Of a stretch of 64,000 bases of DNA, positions 5,970-16,513 are shown in pieces (position 1 is the stretch's first letter; each line of letters starts with the position of its first letter). Source of the stretch: Rhodospirillaceae bacterium (lineage in GTDB: Bacteria; Pseudomonadota; Alphaproteobacteria; Rhodospirillales; UBA2165); assembly GCA_947467145.1 (NCBI GenBank), contig CANIGJ010000022.1, positions 1 through 64,000 of the forward strand, read 5' to 3'. The notes below the pieces were generated by a model, which was not told where the DNA came from, ran no database searches, and worked only from the letters and a program-made list of their open reading frames with translations. A program made the position numbers and the translations under genes.

Positions 5970-7049
5970 ATGAACGAAATTCCCCGCATGGCCCTCAAGG
6001 GCCGGGGCGCGGTGGGCGCGCCCAAGCATCGCTTCACGACGCGGGATACCGTGGCGATCGACGACGGCTGGTGGCGCGATGCGGACGAGGACACGCCGAA
6101 GCTCAAGACGACCCTGACGGCCGATCGGCCGCGCCGCATCATCTCGCGCAATGCGTCGCCCGACGTTTATTTCGACCGCTCGATCAATCCCTATCAGGGC
6201 TGCGAGCATGGCTGCGTCTATTGCTTCGCGCGGCCGTCGCACAGCTATTTCAATCTGTCGCCGGGCCTCGATTTCGAAAGCAAGATCTTCTTCAAGCAGA
6301 ACGCCGCGCGCATGCTGGAAAGCGAGCTGGCCAATCCGCGCTATGTCTGCGCGCCCATCGCGCTCGGCATCAACACCGATGCCTATCAGCCGACCGAGGA
6401 TCGGTTGGAGATCACGCGCTCGCTGCTTAAGGTGCTCTCGGCGCACAACCATCCGGTTTCCATCATCACCAAATCGGCGCGCATCTTGCGCGATCTCGAT
6501 ATCCTGGCCGACATGGCGAAACGCGATCTGGTGCATGTCACCTTGTCGATCACCACGCTCGATCCGGCGATGGCGCGCACCATGGAGCCGCGCGCCTCCA
6601 CACCCGCCAAGCGTCTGGCCGCCATTCATGCGCTCAGCGAAGCGGGCATCACGGTGGGTGTGAATGTGGCGCCGATCATTCCGGGCCTGACCGATATGGA
6701 GCTCGAAGCGATTTTCGAGGCGGCGGCGGACGCGGGTGCGAGCGAGGCCGGCTGGATCCTGCTGCGCCTGCCGTTCGAGGTGAAGGATATGTTCATCGAC
6801 TGGTTGAACACGCATTTCCCGGATCGCGCGGCCAAGGTGCTGTCCCTAATCCGCCAGACGCGCGAGGGCGGGCTCTATCAATCCGAATGGGGCAAGCGCA
6901 TGACCGGCAGCGGGCCCTATGCCGATCTCATCCGCCAACGCGCCCTGCTGGCGCGCCGCCGCTTCGGGCTTGAGCGCGAGCATATCGAACTGGACTGTAC
7001 GCGCTTCGCCGCCCCGCCCCGAAGAGGCGATCAGCTTCGCTTGTTTTGA
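5970..7049 (+). CDS. PA0069-type radical SAM protein (SplB-related)
   Basis: This 359-residue protein carries the radical-SAM cluster motif as Cys78, Cys82 and Cys85 in GCEHGCVYCFARPSHSY, which binds a 4Fe-4S cluster and S-adenosylmethionine. The layout (INPYQGCEHGCVYC, then TKSARILRDLDIL and VTLSITTLDP) is that of the PA0069/Rv2578c family, related to spore photoproduct lyase and often called DNA repair photolyase-like. The exact reaction is not known. The upstream LexA box supports a DNA-damage role. Confidence 0.85.
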   Translation: MNEIPRMALKGRGAVGAPKHRFTTRDTVAIDDGWWRDADEDTPKLKTTLTADRPRRIISRNASPDVYFDRSINPYQGCEHGCVYCFARPSHSYFNLSPGLDFESKIFFKQNAARMLESELANPRYVCAPIALGINTDAYQPTEDRLEITRSLLKVLSAHNHPVSIITKSARILRDLDILADMAKRDLVHVTLSITTLDPAMARTMEPRASTPAKRLAAIHALSEAGITVGVNVAPIIPGLTDMELEAIFEAAADAGASEAGWILLRLPFEVKDMFIDWLNTHFPDRAAKVLSLIRQTREGGLYQSEWGKRMTGSGPYADLIRQRALLARRRFGLEREHIELDCTRFAAPPRRGDQLRLF

Positions 7050-7119
7050 GCCCCGGATTCGTGTTCTTTGGCGTGGTGTTTTAGGCTCCGCTTTCCTCGC
7101 CAACCACGGTTTCTCGCCC

Positions 7120-7473
7120 ATGTTGAAAGTCTTTGGTCTTAAGAATTGCGATACCTGCCGCAAGGCGCGCGGCTGGCTCGACGGCAAGAAGATCGCGCAT
7201 GCCTTTCTGGATGTGCGCGCCGACGGCATCGCCAAGGCAGACGTGGCCCGTTGGGTCAAAGCGAAGGGCTGGGAAACCGTGCTCAACAAGCGCGGCACGA
7301 CCTGGCGCGGCCTGGCCGACAAGGACCGCGACGGCGTTGACGAGGCGCGCGCGGTGGCGTTGATGGTGGAGCATCCGGCGCTGATCAAGCGGCCGGTCTT
7401 CGAGGCCGGGGGTGAGGTCGTCATCGGCTTCGGCGCGGCCGAGCAAAAGGCGCTCGCGCAGCTTCTCAAATAG
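7120..7473 (+). CDS. ArsC/Spx family reductase-like protein
   Basis: This 117-residue thioredoxin-fold protein has Cys10-x2-Cys13 (GLKNCDTCRKA) and the ArsC/YffB pattern NKRGTTWRGL and ALMVEHPALIKRPVF. Members include arsenate reductases and the poorly understood YffB group; the short length and the sequence around the cysteines fit YffB better, and no ars genes are nearby. The start is ATG 7120 (MLKVFGLK); the longer frame from 6919 lies inside the previous gene. It probably follows the radical-SAM gene in one transcript, with a 70-bp gap. Confidence 0.85.
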   Translation: MLKVFGLKNCDTCRKARGWLDGKKIAHAFLDVRADGIAKADVARWVKAKGWETVLNKRGTTWRGLADKDRDGVDEARAVALMVEHPALIKRPVFEAGGEVVIGFGAAEQKALAQLLK

Positions 7474-7497
7474 ATTTTTTCTGAAGGATTTCCAAAG

Positions 7498-7911
7498 ATG
7501 TCGGCCGATCTGAATCGCGAAGATATTGCGGCGCTGCTTGCCAAGCTGGGCAGTGCGGACGATGCCGAAGTGTTGAGCACGGCGCGCGAGCTGAACCGGC
7601 AGGTCAAAGCCGCCGGCGTCACCTGGGATGCGCTGCTCGCCGCTGATACCGATCGCGACGACGATACGCCGTCTTATAAAGGTAGTGCGGATGACGAGAC
7701 CGTGTTGGTCGCACCCGATGCCGATCATGGCGCCTTGAGCGAGGCCGACAAGGCCGAAGCCCGTACCTTGATCGACGTCATCGGCGCGAAGCCGGTGTCC
7801 GATACAACGCGCGACGAGCTGGCCGATTATGCCGCCGATCTGCTCGAGAACCGCATGGAGCAGATGGACCTGCGCTATCTGCGCGCCTTGAAGAAGCGCT
7901 TGGACGCCTAA
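7498..7911 (+). CDS. Hypothetical acidic protein
   Basis: This 137-residue, Asp/Ala-rich soluble protein has two helical parts (about 1-45 and 80-137) joined by an acidic linker. No signal, membrane segment or catalytic motif is evident. The gene starts 24 bp after the ArsC-like gene, with AAGGA 11 nt upstream, and ends 4 bp before the DUF952 gene, so all three are likely co-transcribed. I do not recognise the family. Confidence 0.7.
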   Translation: MSADLNREDIAALLAKLGSADDAEVLSTARELNRQVKAAGVTWDALLAADTDRDDDTPSYKGSADDETVLVAPDADHGALSEADKAEARTLIDVIGAKPVSDTTRDELADYAADLLENRMEQMDLRYLRALKKRLDA

Positions 7912-7915
7912 CAAG

Positions 7916-8260
7916 ATGAGCGAGCCGATCTATCACATCTGCCGCGTCGATGAATGGCAGGCCGCGCAGGCCACGGGGTTCTATCCCGGCTCGTCGCAGG
8001 ACAAGGCCGACGGCTTCATCCATTTTTCCGGCCACGACACGGTGGTCGAAAGTGCCGCCACCCATCGCGCCGGCCAAAGCGGGCTCGTGCTGCTGAGTGT
8101 CGATCCCGACAAACTGGGCCCGGCGTTGAAATGGGAAGCCTCGCGGGCGGGGCGGCTGTTTCCGCACCTCTATGGCGAATTGCCGGTCTCGGCCGTGCTC
8201 TCGACCTTCGATCTGGCGCTGGACGCTGGCGGCAAGCACGTATTCCCGGCCGGATTTTAG
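7916..8260 (+). CDS. DUF952 domain-containing protein
   Basis: This 114-residue single-domain protein matches DUF952 throughout: IYHICRVDEWQAAQ, GFYPGSSQDKADGFIHFS, LVLLSVDPDKLGPALKWE and GRLFPHLYGELP. The conserved DGFIHFS and FPHLYG segments are present. Members are small cytosolic proteins of unknown biochemical role. It starts 4 bp after the previous gene and is followed by a palindromic repeat that may end the transcript. Confidence 0.88.
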   Translation: MSEPIYHICRVDEWQAAQATGFYPGSSQDKADGFIHFSGHDTVVESAATHRAGQSGLVLLSVDPDKLGPALKWEASRAGRLFPHLYGELPVSAVLSTFDLALDAGGKHVFPAGF

Positions 8261-8272
8261 TAGTTAAAAAGT

Positions 8273-8340
8273 CCTCATCCTGAGCTTGTCGAAGGATGGG
8301 CCGGCGGCACCCCCATGCTTCGACAAGCTCAGCATGAGGG
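8273..8340. repeat. REP-like palindrome with CTTCGACAAGCTCA arms
   Basis: The left arm (8273-8300, CCTCATCCTGAGCTTGTCG...) and right arm (8311-8340, ...CGACAAGCTCAGCATGAGGG) are near-perfect reverse complements around a 10-bp loop. The motif is a dispersed intergenic repeat in many alphaproteobacterial genomes. It follows the DUF952 gene and could fold as a transcript-end hairpin. Confidence 0.75.
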
Positions 8341-8396
8341 CCAGTACCGCAATTGTTAATGGAGTTCGGTAACGGAATCGCGCCTAAAATAGCTCA

Positions 8397-9833
8397 ATGG
8401 AAGCGCACGACTATACCGACCTGACCGGTGTGGCGGTCGTCGCCTTGGCGGCGCTGCTGGGCGGCATCGCGCTCGAACGCCTGCGCCAGCCCGCCTTTGT
8501 CGGTTATATCCTCGCCGGTCTTTTGCTCGGCCCCACCGCGCTCGGGCTGGTGAGCAATCGCGAGCAGATCGACACCATCGCCGATTTCGGCGTGCTCATG
8601 CTGATGTTCGTTATCGGGCTCGAACTGCCGTTACGCCTGTTCGTGCGCTTGTGGCGCATCTCGCTGATCGCGACGGCGTTGCAGATCGCGTCCGGCGTCG
8701 GCGTCGCGTTTCTGATCAAGGGCCTGACGGGCTGGAGCACCGGCATGGCGGTGCTGGTCGGCTTCGTCGTGGCGCTCTCGTCCACCGCCGTCGCCATCAA
8801 GATCATCGAGGGCGCCGGCGAAATGAAGACACGGCCTGGCCGCATCGCGGTCGGCGTGCTGATCGCGCAGGATTTGGCCTTCGTACCGATGATCCTCGTG
8901 CTCGGCATGTTCGCGGTCGGCCGGCCGAAATACGAATCGATCGTCACCATCGTCGGTGCCGTCGCGGTGATGGGCTGGCTGATCTGGCATCTCGCCCGGG
9001 GCGGCAAGATCCCGCTGCCTTACGTGCGCCTCGCGTCGAAGAATGAGGACCTGACGCCGGTCTCGGCGTTGGCCATGTGTTTCGGGGCCGCCGCCGTGTC
9101 GGGCTTTCTCGGCCTCACGCCCGCCTATGGCGCGTTCCTGGGTGGCCTTGTGCTCGGCAATGCGGACGGCGACCGTAACGCCATCATGCATGCGGCGCGC
9201 CCCATTCAAAGCACACTCATGATGGTGTTCTTCCTGTCCATCGGCTTGCTCATCGATCTCAAATTCATCTGGGAGAATCTCGGCGCGGTGCTGGTGCTGT
9301 TGTTCCTCGTCACGATCTTCAAGACCGGGGTGAACACCGCGATCTTTCGCGCCATGGGGCAAAGCTGGCCGCAAGCGTTCATGCTCGCCGTCGTGCTCGC
9401 CCAGGTCGGCGAATTTTCCTTCCTGCTGGCGCGCAACGGCCTCGATCTCAAACTGATCGGCGCGCATGAAATGCGTCTGGTCGTCGCGGTCACGGTGTTG
9501 AGTCTGGCCATCAGTCCGATCTGGGTCGTCACCGCGCGGCGCCTGCATACAATGACCGAAGGCGGATCGCTGGGTATCGGCGGCTTGTTGGGTCAGGTCT
9601 ATCGCCCCGAAGCGGAATTTGTGTCGCGCGCGTCGGCGCGGGCCAAACCGCCGGCGGCGTTCGTGTTGCAGCGTCTGCGTATGCTGTTCATGCGGATCCG
9701 CTTGTCGCGCATGAAGGCGAAGCTGCATCCGGTCAACGAGAACGATGCGGCACCACCCACGGCGCCGGTTCTCGTGCTGCCGAAACCCGACCACGGCACG
9801 GACAAACCGACAGGGACGGGCGGCCATGCCTAG
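8397..9833 (+). CDS. CPA2-family monovalent cation:proton antiporter
   Basis: This 478-residue protein has about twelve to thirteen membrane helices covering residues 1-400 in the Na+/H+ exchanger (KefB/C-like) arrangement, including GYILAGLLLGPTALGL, FGVLMLMFVIGLEL and SSTAVAIKIIEG. The C-terminal tail (400-478) is soluble, basic then acidic, and lacks the KTN/TrkA-N nucleotide domain of KefB/C, so gating differs. It exchanges K+ or Na+ for H+ at the inner membrane. Its stop overlaps the rnhB start by 8 bp. Confidence 0.88.
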   Translation: MEAHDYTDLTGVAVVALAALLGGIALERLRQPAFVGYILAGLLLGPTALGLVSNREQIDTIADFGVLMLMFVIGLELPLRLFVRLWRISLIATALQIASGVGVAFLIKGLTGWSTGMAVLVGFVVALSSTAVAIKIIEGAGEMKTRPGRIAVGVLIAQDLAFVPMILVLGMFAVGRPKYESIVTIVGAVAVMGWLIWHLARGGKIPLPYVRLASKNEDLTPVSALAMCFGAAAVSGFLGLTPAYGAFLGGLVLGNADGDRNAIMHAARPIQSTLMMVFFLSIGLLIDLKFIWENLGAVLVLLFLVTIFKTGVNTAIFRAMGQSWPQAFMLAVVLAQVGEFSFLLARNGLDLKLIGAHEMRLVVAVTVLSLAISPIWVVTARRLHTMTEGGSLGIGGLLGQVYRPEAEFVSRASARAKPPAAFVLQRLRMLFMRIRLSRMKAKLHPVNENDAAPPTAPVLVLPKPDHGTDKPTGTGGHA

Positions 9834-10433
9834 CTCGATCTTCGAACGCGCCGCCAAAAAGCAGGGCTTTGAACTCATCGCCGGCATCGACGAGGTCGGG
9901 CGCGGGCCGTGGGCCGGGCCGGTCTATGCCTGTGCTGCCATCATCGATACGCGCAAGATCGCCAAAAGCGGGCTCGCCGCGCTCGACGATTCCAAGAAGC
10001 TCAACGCCGCCGCGCGCGACACGCTTTATGCCCGTCTGATCGAACATGCCCAGGTCGGCATCGGCTTCTGCACGGTCGAGGAAATCGACAGTATCAATAT
10101 CTTGCAGGCGAGTTTGCTCGCGATGAAGCGCGCCGTCGCGGCGTTGCCGATGCAGCCGCATTACGCACTGGTCGACGGTAACAAGAAGCCCGATCTCGCT
10201 ATGCCCTGCGAAGCCATTGTCGAGGGCGATGCGAAATCCTATTCGATCGCGGCGGCCTCGATCGTCGCCAAGGTGACGCGCGATCGCATCATGGTGGAGC
10301 TTGCACAGAGCTTTCCGGGCTACGGCTGGCATACCAATATGGGATACGGGACGAAGGAACATCAGGCGGGCTTGGCGCAGCACGGCGTCACCCTGCATCA
10401 CCGAAAAAGTTTCGCTCCCATCATCAATAGATT

Positions 10434-11624
<1,191 letters not shown>

Positions 11625-11637
11625 AGTTGGTGGAGCG

Positions 11638-11660
11638 GTTCCGACTTAACGCGTCGGAAC
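11638..11660. terminator. Bidirectional hairpin between ccrM and hydroxybutyryl-CoA dehydrogenase
   Basis: GTTCCGAC (11638-11645) and GTCGGAAC (11653-11660) form a perfect 8-bp stem around a 7-nt loop that includes the minus-strand stop codon (11646-11648). It sits between convergent genes. No long T-run follows, so strength is uncertain. Confidence 0.5.
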
Positions 11661-12527
11661 TGGCGTCTCGCCCGAATAGTCGTAGAAGCCACGGCCGGAT
11701 TTGCGTCCGAGCCAGCCGGCCTCGACATATTTCACCAGTAGCGGGCAGGGACGGTATTTGCTGTCAGCGAGGCCCTCGTGCAGCACTTGCATGACGGACA
11801 GGCAGGTGTCGAGCCCGATGAAGTCGGCCAGTTCGAGCGGGCCCATGGGATGGTGCGCGCCGAGCTTCATCGCCGTATCGATGGCGACGACGGAGCCGAC
11901 ACCTTCATACAAGGTATAAACCGCCTCATTGATCATCGGCAGCAGGATGCGGTTGACGATGAAGGCCGGGAAATCTTCGGCGCTGACCGGCGTCTTGCCG
12001 AGCGTCTGGGCGAATTCGCGGATGTGATCGAACACGTCCGGCGCGGTCGCGATGCCGCGGATGATCTCGATGAGTTCCATCAGCGGCGCCGGGTTCATGA
12101 AATGCAGGCCGATGAAACGGCTCGGGCGATCGGTCTGCGCGGCGAGGCGCGTGATCGAGATCGACGAGGTGTTGGAGGCGAGGATCGCTTCCTTGCTCAG
12201 TACCGGACAGACGCGGGCGAAGATCTGTTTCTTCACCTCTTCGTTTTCGGTCGCGGCCTCGATCACCAATTGGCAATCGGCCAGGCTGTCGGTCGCGGTG
12301 TTCATGCTGATGCGGTTGAGCGCCGCGGCCTTGACGTCTTCGCTCATACGGCCGCGCGTGACGGCACGCTCCATATTCTTGCCGATGATGTCCTTCGCCT
12401 TCTTCAAGGCATCTTCGGAGATGTCGAGGATTCTCACGTCGAAGCCGGCGGTAGCACATACATGGGCAATGCCTTGCCCCATCTGCCCGGCGCCGACGAT
12501 GCCGACGGTTTTGATACCTGGGAGCAT
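11646..12527 (-). CDS. 3-hydroxybutyryl-CoA dehydrogenase
   Basis: From ATG 12527 the product is 293 residues with an N-terminal Rossmann motif ([18 protein letters not shown]) and the HAD catalytic region ([20 protein letters not shown], with its His), then the C-terminal helical domain (GRGFYDYSG). It oxidises 3-hydroxyacyl-CoA with NAD. The internal ATG, with AAGGGTGA just upstream, fits family starts better than the ATG at 12566, although that one overlaps the etfA stop (TAATG) and could allow coupling. It lies downstream of etfB-etfA, linking it to beta-oxidation or butyrate/PHB metabolism. Confidence 0.92.
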   Translation of the reverse strand: MLPGIKTVGIVGAGQMGQGIAHVCATAGFDVRILDISEDALKKAKDIIGKNMERAVTRGRMSEDVKAAALNRISMNTATDSLADCQLVIEAATENEEVKKQIFARVCPVLSKEAILASNTSSISITRLAAQTDRPSRFIGLHFMNPAPLMELIEIIRGIATAPDVFDHIREFAQTLGKTPVSAEDFPAFIVNRILLPMINEAVYTLYEGVGSVVAIDTAMKLGAHHPMGPLELADFIGLDTCLSVMQVLHEGLADSKYRPCPLLVKYVEAGWLGRKSGRGFYDYSGETPVPTR

Positions 12528-12565
12528 GGTTTCACCCTTCGCTTGAGCTGCGTGACCGTTGAGCA

Positions 12566-13498
12566 TTATTTGTCCAATTCCGCTTCGAGGTCGGGAAGCA
12601 CCTTGAACAGGTCGCCGACCAGGCCGTAATCCGCGACCTGGAAGATGGGCGCTTCTTCGTCTTTGTTGATGGCGACGATGACTTTGCTGTCCTTCATGCC
12701 GGCGAGATGCTGGATGGCGCCGGAGATGCCGACCGCGATATAGAGATTGGGGGCCACGATCTTGCCGGTCTGGCCGACCTGGTAATCGTTGGGCACGAAC
12801 CCGGAATCGACCGCCGCGCGCGATGCGCCGACCGCCGCGCCCAGCTTGTCGGCGATGCGTTCGAGCATGACGAAATTATCGCCGCTCTGCATGCCGCGCC
12901 CGCCCGAGATGATGATCTTGGCCTGCGTCAGTTCAGGCCGCTCCGACGTGCTGGCGCTGGCGCCGACGAATTCGGATCCGGCCGCTTGGACAGTGACGTC
13001 GATCTTGGCAATCTCGGCCTTGTTGCTGCCCTTGGCGGCGGCATCAAACGCGGTCGCGCGCACGGTGATCGCTTTGATCGCATCGGCGGATTGTACGGTC
13101 GCGATGGCGTTGCCGGCATAGATCGGGCGTTCGAACGTATTGGCATCGACGACAGCGGTGATCTCGGAGAGCTGTTGCACGTCGAGCAGTGCGGCGACGC
13201 GCGGCATCAGGTTCTTGCCGAACGTTGTCGCAGGCGCCAGCAGGTGCGTGTAGTCGCGCGCGATGCCGAGGACGAGGGTGCTGAACGGTTCGGCGAGCGG
13301 GTTCTTCAATGAGGCAGCTTCAGCGAGTAGGACCTTGGCGACGCCGTCGATCTGCGCGGCCTGATCGGCAACGCCGGCGCAGCCGTCGCCGGCCACAAGC
13401 ACGGTAATGGGGCCGAGCTTGGCGGCCGCCGCGATGGTGTTGAACGTGGCGCCCTTGAGCGCCCCATTGTCGTGCTCGGCAATGACGAGGGCGGACAT
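12566..13498 (-). CDS. etfA: Electron transfer flavoprotein subunit alpha
   Basis: This 310-residue subunit ends in the FAD-binding domain: [58 protein letters not shown] and [21 protein letters not shown]. With EtfB it carries electrons from acyl-CoA and other dehydrogenases to ETF:quinone oxidoreductase. Its start overlaps the etfB stop (ATGA), showing coupling for the 1:1 complex. Confidence 0.97.
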   Translation of the reverse strand: MSALVIAEHDNGALKGATFNTIAAAAKLGPITVLVAGDGCAGVADQAAQIDGVAKVLLAEAASLKNPLAEPFSTLVLGIARDYTHLLAPATTFGKNLMPRVAALLDVQQLSEITAVVDANTFERPIYAGNAIATVQSADAIKAITVRATAFDAAAKGSNKAEIAKIDVTVQAAGSEFVGASASTSERPELTQAKIIISGGRGMQSGDNFVMLERIADKLGAAVGASRAAVDSGFVPNDYQVGQTGKIVAPNLYIAVGISGAIQHLAGMKDSKVIVAINKDEEAPIFQVADYGLVGDLFKVLPDLEAELDK

Positions 13499-14247
13499 CA
13501 GATGACTTTCGCTTCGTTGCGCAGTTTGTCGACCAGGGCGGCGACCGAATCCACCTTGATGCCGGCTTGGCGTTTGGCCGGTTCGACGACCTTGATCAGT
13601 TTCAGGCGCGGCGTGACGTCAACGCCGAGATCGGCCGGCGCCACGGCATCGATCGGCTTTTTCTTGGCCTTCATGATGTTGGGCAGCGACGCGTAGCGCG
13701 GCGTGTTGAGACGCAGATCGGTGGTGATGACGCAGGGCATCTGTAGACGAATGGTCTCGAGCCCGCCGTCGACTTCGCGCGTTACTTCGGCTTTGCCGTC
13801 AGCGATGGCGAGCTTGGAAGCGAAGGTGCCTTGCGGCCAGCCGAGCAGGGCGGCGAGCATCTGGCCGGTCTGGTTGCTGTCGTCGTCGATTGCCTGCTTG
13901 CCGAGGATGACAAGATCGGGCGTTTCCTTGTCGACGATGGCTTTGAGAATCTTGGCCACCCCGAGCGGTTCCACCAGGGTGTCGCATTTCACGTGAATAC
14001 CGCGATCCGCGCCCATCGCCAGCGCGGTGCGCAGGGTTTCCTGGCACGGCTGCGGGCCGATCGATACGGCGATCAGTTCTTTGGCGATACCGGCTTCGAC
14101 GAGACGGATGCCTTCTTCGATGGCGATCTCATCGAAGGGGTTCATGGACATTTTGACGTTGGAAGTCTCGACGTCGGACTGGTCGTTTTTGACGCGGACT
14201 TTGACGTTGTAATCGATCACCCGTTTGACGGCGACCAGGACCTTCAT
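13498..14247 (-). CDS. etfB: Electron transfer flavoprotein subunit beta
   Basis: This 249-residue subunit begins [20 protein letters not shown] and has the family segments [36 protein letters not shown] and [17 protein letters not shown]. It binds AMP and recognises partner dehydrogenases. It is the first gene of etfB-etfA-hydroxybutyryl-CoA dehydrogenase. The 146-bp upstream gap holds a palindrome (14358-14374, GGAATCC-GAG-GGATTCC) of unknown role. Confidence 0.97.
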   Translation of the reverse strand: MKVLVAVKRVIDYNVKVRVKNDQSDVETSNVKMSMNPFDEIAIEEGIRLVEAGIAKELIAVSIGPQPCQETLRTALAMGADRGIHVKCDTLVEPLGVAKILKAIVDKETPDLVILGKQAIDDDSNQTGQMLAALLGWPQGTFASKLAIADGKAEVTREVDGGLETIRLQMPCVITTDLRLNTPRYASLPNIMKAKKKPIDAVAPADLGVDVTPRLKLIKVVEPAKRQAGIKVDSVAALVDKLRNEAKVI

Positions 14248-14357
14248 GCGTATACCCGTTTAGCTGCCACGCGTATTCCAGCAGCCTTTTTGCGCTGCGG
14301 AACGGTCGGGAACCTTAGGTTCTCGTCACCTTTCTGTCAAATGCCTGAAACAGCGCC

Positions 14358-14374
14358 GGAATCCGAGGGATTCC
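14358..14374. repeat. Short perfect palindrome upstream of etfB
   Basis: GGAATCC and GGATTCC flank GAG. Both arms contain GANTC methylation sites. It lies 19 bp beyond the stop of the small membrane protein gene and about 110 bp upstream of etfB, so it could end the former or control the latter. Confidence 0.4.
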
Positions 14375-14393
14375 AAGGGCTATGGGTCGGGTG

Positions 14394-14609
14394 TCAGTTG
14401 CCCGGTTGCCAGTAGGACAGCGCCATCAGGAGAAGCATCAGCATCACGGCGACGGCATGAATGCCGACGCGCAGGCGCATGATCTTGTTGCGCGCTTGCG
14501 GCGATACGCGCGGGCTGCCCATCGCAACGACGCCAACGAGCAACACGCCGAACGTGCCGATCAAAAGAATGACAAAGAGATACGGGACGGCCGCGTAAAA
14601 CGTTTCCAT
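14394..14609 (-). CDS. Small twin-transmembrane (HIG1-like) protein
   Basis: This 71-residue protein consists of two hydrophobic helices (about 8-30 and 48-66) around a basic loop ending ARNKIMRLRVGIHA. The NK-MRLRV pattern is that of the bacterial twin-transmembrane/HIG1-domain proteins, small inner-membrane proteins whose mitochondrial relatives associate with respiratory supercomplexes. Similar small genes occur near etfB in related bacteria. Function here is unproven. Confidence 0.75.
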   Translation of the reverse strand: METFYAAVPYLFVILLIGTFGVLLVGVVAMGSPRVSPQARNKIMRLRVGIHAVAVMLMLLLMALSYWQPGN

Positions 14610-14647
14610 GACCGCCTATATATGCGCCACCCGGATAACTTTCCAGG

Positions 14648-15091
14648 TCACTTTGCAGGTGCTTTACCGCCCGGGACCAGGACGGCGATGGGTTTGGTGA
14701 ATTCCGATTCCTCGGTGGGTGCCCGTGGATTGTGCACGAGCGGCTTGAGCGCGCGATTGAGATACAGCACGACGCCGCGCCGCCATTCTTCTTTGACGTT
14801 CGCCCAGCTTACGAAAAGCCCACCATTGGTCTGGTATTGGGTGACTTCGGGATCGTCGATGACGGCGTCGATGGCGCGTCCCAGGCTGGGGGATTCGCCG
14901 ACGAAGACCCATTGCGGGCGGATGCCGCCATGCCAGACGACAAAGACACCGCCGAGGCCGCGAATGCCGGCTTCGTCCGGGTCCAACTTCAGAAGCAGAT
15001 GAAACGCGCCGCTTGGTGCGCGGGCCCATTTGGGATCGATAGGGGCGCCACCAGGTAGCGCCGGAGCCTTAGAACCGCCGAACAGCGCCAT
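14648..15091 (-). CDS. Hypothetical protein
   Basis: This 147-residue soluble protein has a central pattern (GLGGVFVVWHGGIRPQWVFV, then TNGGLFVSWANV) that appears alternately beta and alpha. No signal peptide, membrane helix or known catalytic motif is seen. It is separated from the small membrane protein gene by 38 bp on the same strand. I do not recognise the family. A distant resemblance of GGVFVVWHG...VFVGES to GIY-YIG-like folds was noticed but is too weak to assign. Confidence 0.7.
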   Translation of the reverse strand: MALFGGSKAPALPGGAPIDPKWARAPSGAFHLLLKLDPDEAGIRGLGGVFVVWHGGIRPQWVFVGESPSLGRAIDAVIDDPEVTQYQTNGGLFVSWANVKEEWRRGVVLYLNRALKPLVHNPRAPTEESEFTKPIAVLVPGGKAPAK

Positions 15092-15131
15092 GGAGATATC
15101 TCCCAGATACCGCGAATCGTGAAGTCTAATC

Positions 15132-15156
15132 CTATTTGCTGATTCTTAACAAATAG
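15132..15156. repeat. Inverted repeat in front of the hypothetical gene
   Basis: CTATTTG (15132-15138) and CAAATAG (15150-15156) form a 7-bp inverted repeat in an AT-rich patch about 40 bp upstream of the start at 15091. It could be an operator. Confidence 0.3.
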
Positions 15157-15316
15157 CGCATAGGCTGCGGCCACGATCACCCCGGCGCCATCGAGGCCAC
15201 AGCGGCACCGCAGAACGCGCGATCCGTGGAGATTATCGTTCTGGCCCCTTCGGCAATTTGATGACTTGGCTGGACGGGGCCTGTATTCTGAGAACCGGAA
15301 TTAAGTGGAGAGCGGG

Positions 15317-15595
15317 ATGTTTTTCGACCAGATCAAAGAACTCGATGGCAACATCAAAATGTTGCGCGATCAGCTAAAATCGATCGGCAGCGGCGTGGAT
15401 GCGTCGCTTGATCAGATCGATGATGTCGCCGGTCACATCATCGCGCTCGAAGCGATCATGATCCAGGTCCTCAAAAAGACCGATATCGACGTGGAGGCGG
15501 CCAAGGCGTGGATCGTCGAGCAGACGAAGGGCACCACGAGCGCGGAAGGCAGCACCAAGGCGCGCGACGTTCTGGACTCCCTCATCAAGAAATAG
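15317..15595 (+). CDS. Small helical hypothetical protein
   Basis: This 92-residue, predominantly helical protein (MFFDQIKELDGNIKMLRDQL) has an amphipathic N-terminal half that could form a coiled coil, and a Lys-rich C-terminus. The start is ATG 15317 with GGAG 6 nt upstream; the GTG at 15305 has no ribosome site. It stands alone between two minus-strand genes and is followed by a strong hairpin. Function unknown. Confidence 0.7.
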   Translation: MFFDQIKELDGNIKMLRDQLKSIGSGVDASLDQIDDVAGHIIALEAIMIQVLKKTDIDVEAAKAWIVEQTKGTTSAEGSTKARDVLDSLIKK

Positions 15596-15632
15596 CGGAT
15601 CACGAGATAACGAGCCGGTTTTCCGGTTCACC

Positions 15633-15655
15633 ATCGCCCGGCTCTGCCGGGCGAT
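15633..15655 (+). terminator. Strong hairpin after the 92-residue gene
   Basis: ATCGCCCGGC and GCCGGGCGAT form a perfect 10-bp stem with a 3-nt loop (TCT), followed by TTC, 37 bp after the stop. A rho-independent terminator is likely, although the T-run is short. Confidence 0.6.
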
Positions 15656-15778
15656 TTCATATGTGGGGCGTGCTGGCGGATGGCATTCGTCGGCGTTTTG
15701 TTTGCACCGAACGATGCACAGACGCCCGGTGGCGGAAATTAAAGGGCCCCCAGTACTGCCGCGACTTATCCCCGCAAT

Positions 15779-16498
15779 TCACCCAATCTGGGCTTCACTT
15801 TCCAACCGGCGCGTCGCGGTCTCGATCCGGCGTTCCAGCTCGGGCAGGAAGGCGGCGCGCTTCATGCCGGCGGGCATCGGTTCCAGGAATTCGATGACGA
15901 TGGTGCCGGGCTTTTTGAGGAACGAGCGGCGCGGCCAGAAGAGGCCGGAATTGAGTGCCACCGGGATGACCGTGGCGCCGGTCTGCGAATACAGCGCCGC
16001 AATGCCCGGATGGTAGGTGCCGGTCGTCCCCGGCATGGTACGGGTCCCTTCCGGGAAGATGATGACCGAGCGCCCGTCCGCCAGGGCGGCGCTGGTCGAA
16101 CGCATGAGTTCGCGCATGGTGCCGGCGCCGCCGGTGCGGTCGATCATGATGTGGCCGCAGCGCCGCATGTACCATCCCCACAGTGGAATGCGCGCCAGCT
16201 CCGCCTTCATGACATAGGCGTTAGCGGGATTGAGCCAGAGAAAGAACATGGTGTCCCAGGCCGACTGGTGTTTGGCGGCGAAGATGACCGGCTGGTTCGG
16301 GATATTCGCGCGCCCACGCACTTCGAACTTCGTGCCGATCAACGCGCGCATCACCGGGAAATTGAGTCTGGGCCACAAGCCGATATGGCCGCGGATGAAG
16401 CGGCGCGGCAACGGCAGGACGATCCATCCGGTCAACATGATCAATGTCGACCAGGCGAAGAAGTAGGTGTTGAACAGGAAAGACCGGATTGCAGGCAT
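15779..16498 (-). CDS. plsC: 1-acyl-sn-glycerol-3-phosphate acyltransferase
   Basis: This 239-residue membrane-bound enzyme has an N-terminal hydrophobic segment (about 8-30), the HxxxxD motif as His77-Asp82 (KHQSAWDTM) and the FPEGTR block at 148-153. It adds the second acyl chain in phosphatidic acid synthesis. It is the last gene of the ftsE-ftsX-ydcF-plsC run, with a 15-bp gap to ydcF. Confidence 0.93.
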   Translation of the reverse strand: MPAIRSFLFNTYFFAWSTLIMLTGWIVLPLPRRFIRGHIGLWPRLNFPVMRALIGTKFEVRGRANIPNQPVIFAAKHQSAWDTMFFLWLNPANAYVMKAELARIPLWGWYMRRCGHIMIDRTGGAGTMRELMRSTSAALADGRSVIIFPEGTRTMPGTTGTYHPGIAALYSQTGATVIPVALNSGLFWPRRSFLKKPGTIVIEFLEPMPAGMKRAAFLPELERRIETATRRLESEAQIG

Positions 16499-16513
16499 CG
16501 TCAGATCATATTT

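Noticed and set aside
14648..15091. Possible additional GIY-YIG-like protein
   Set aside because: GGVFVVWHG...VFVGES faintly resembles the fold, but the catalytic Arg and Glu pattern is absent.
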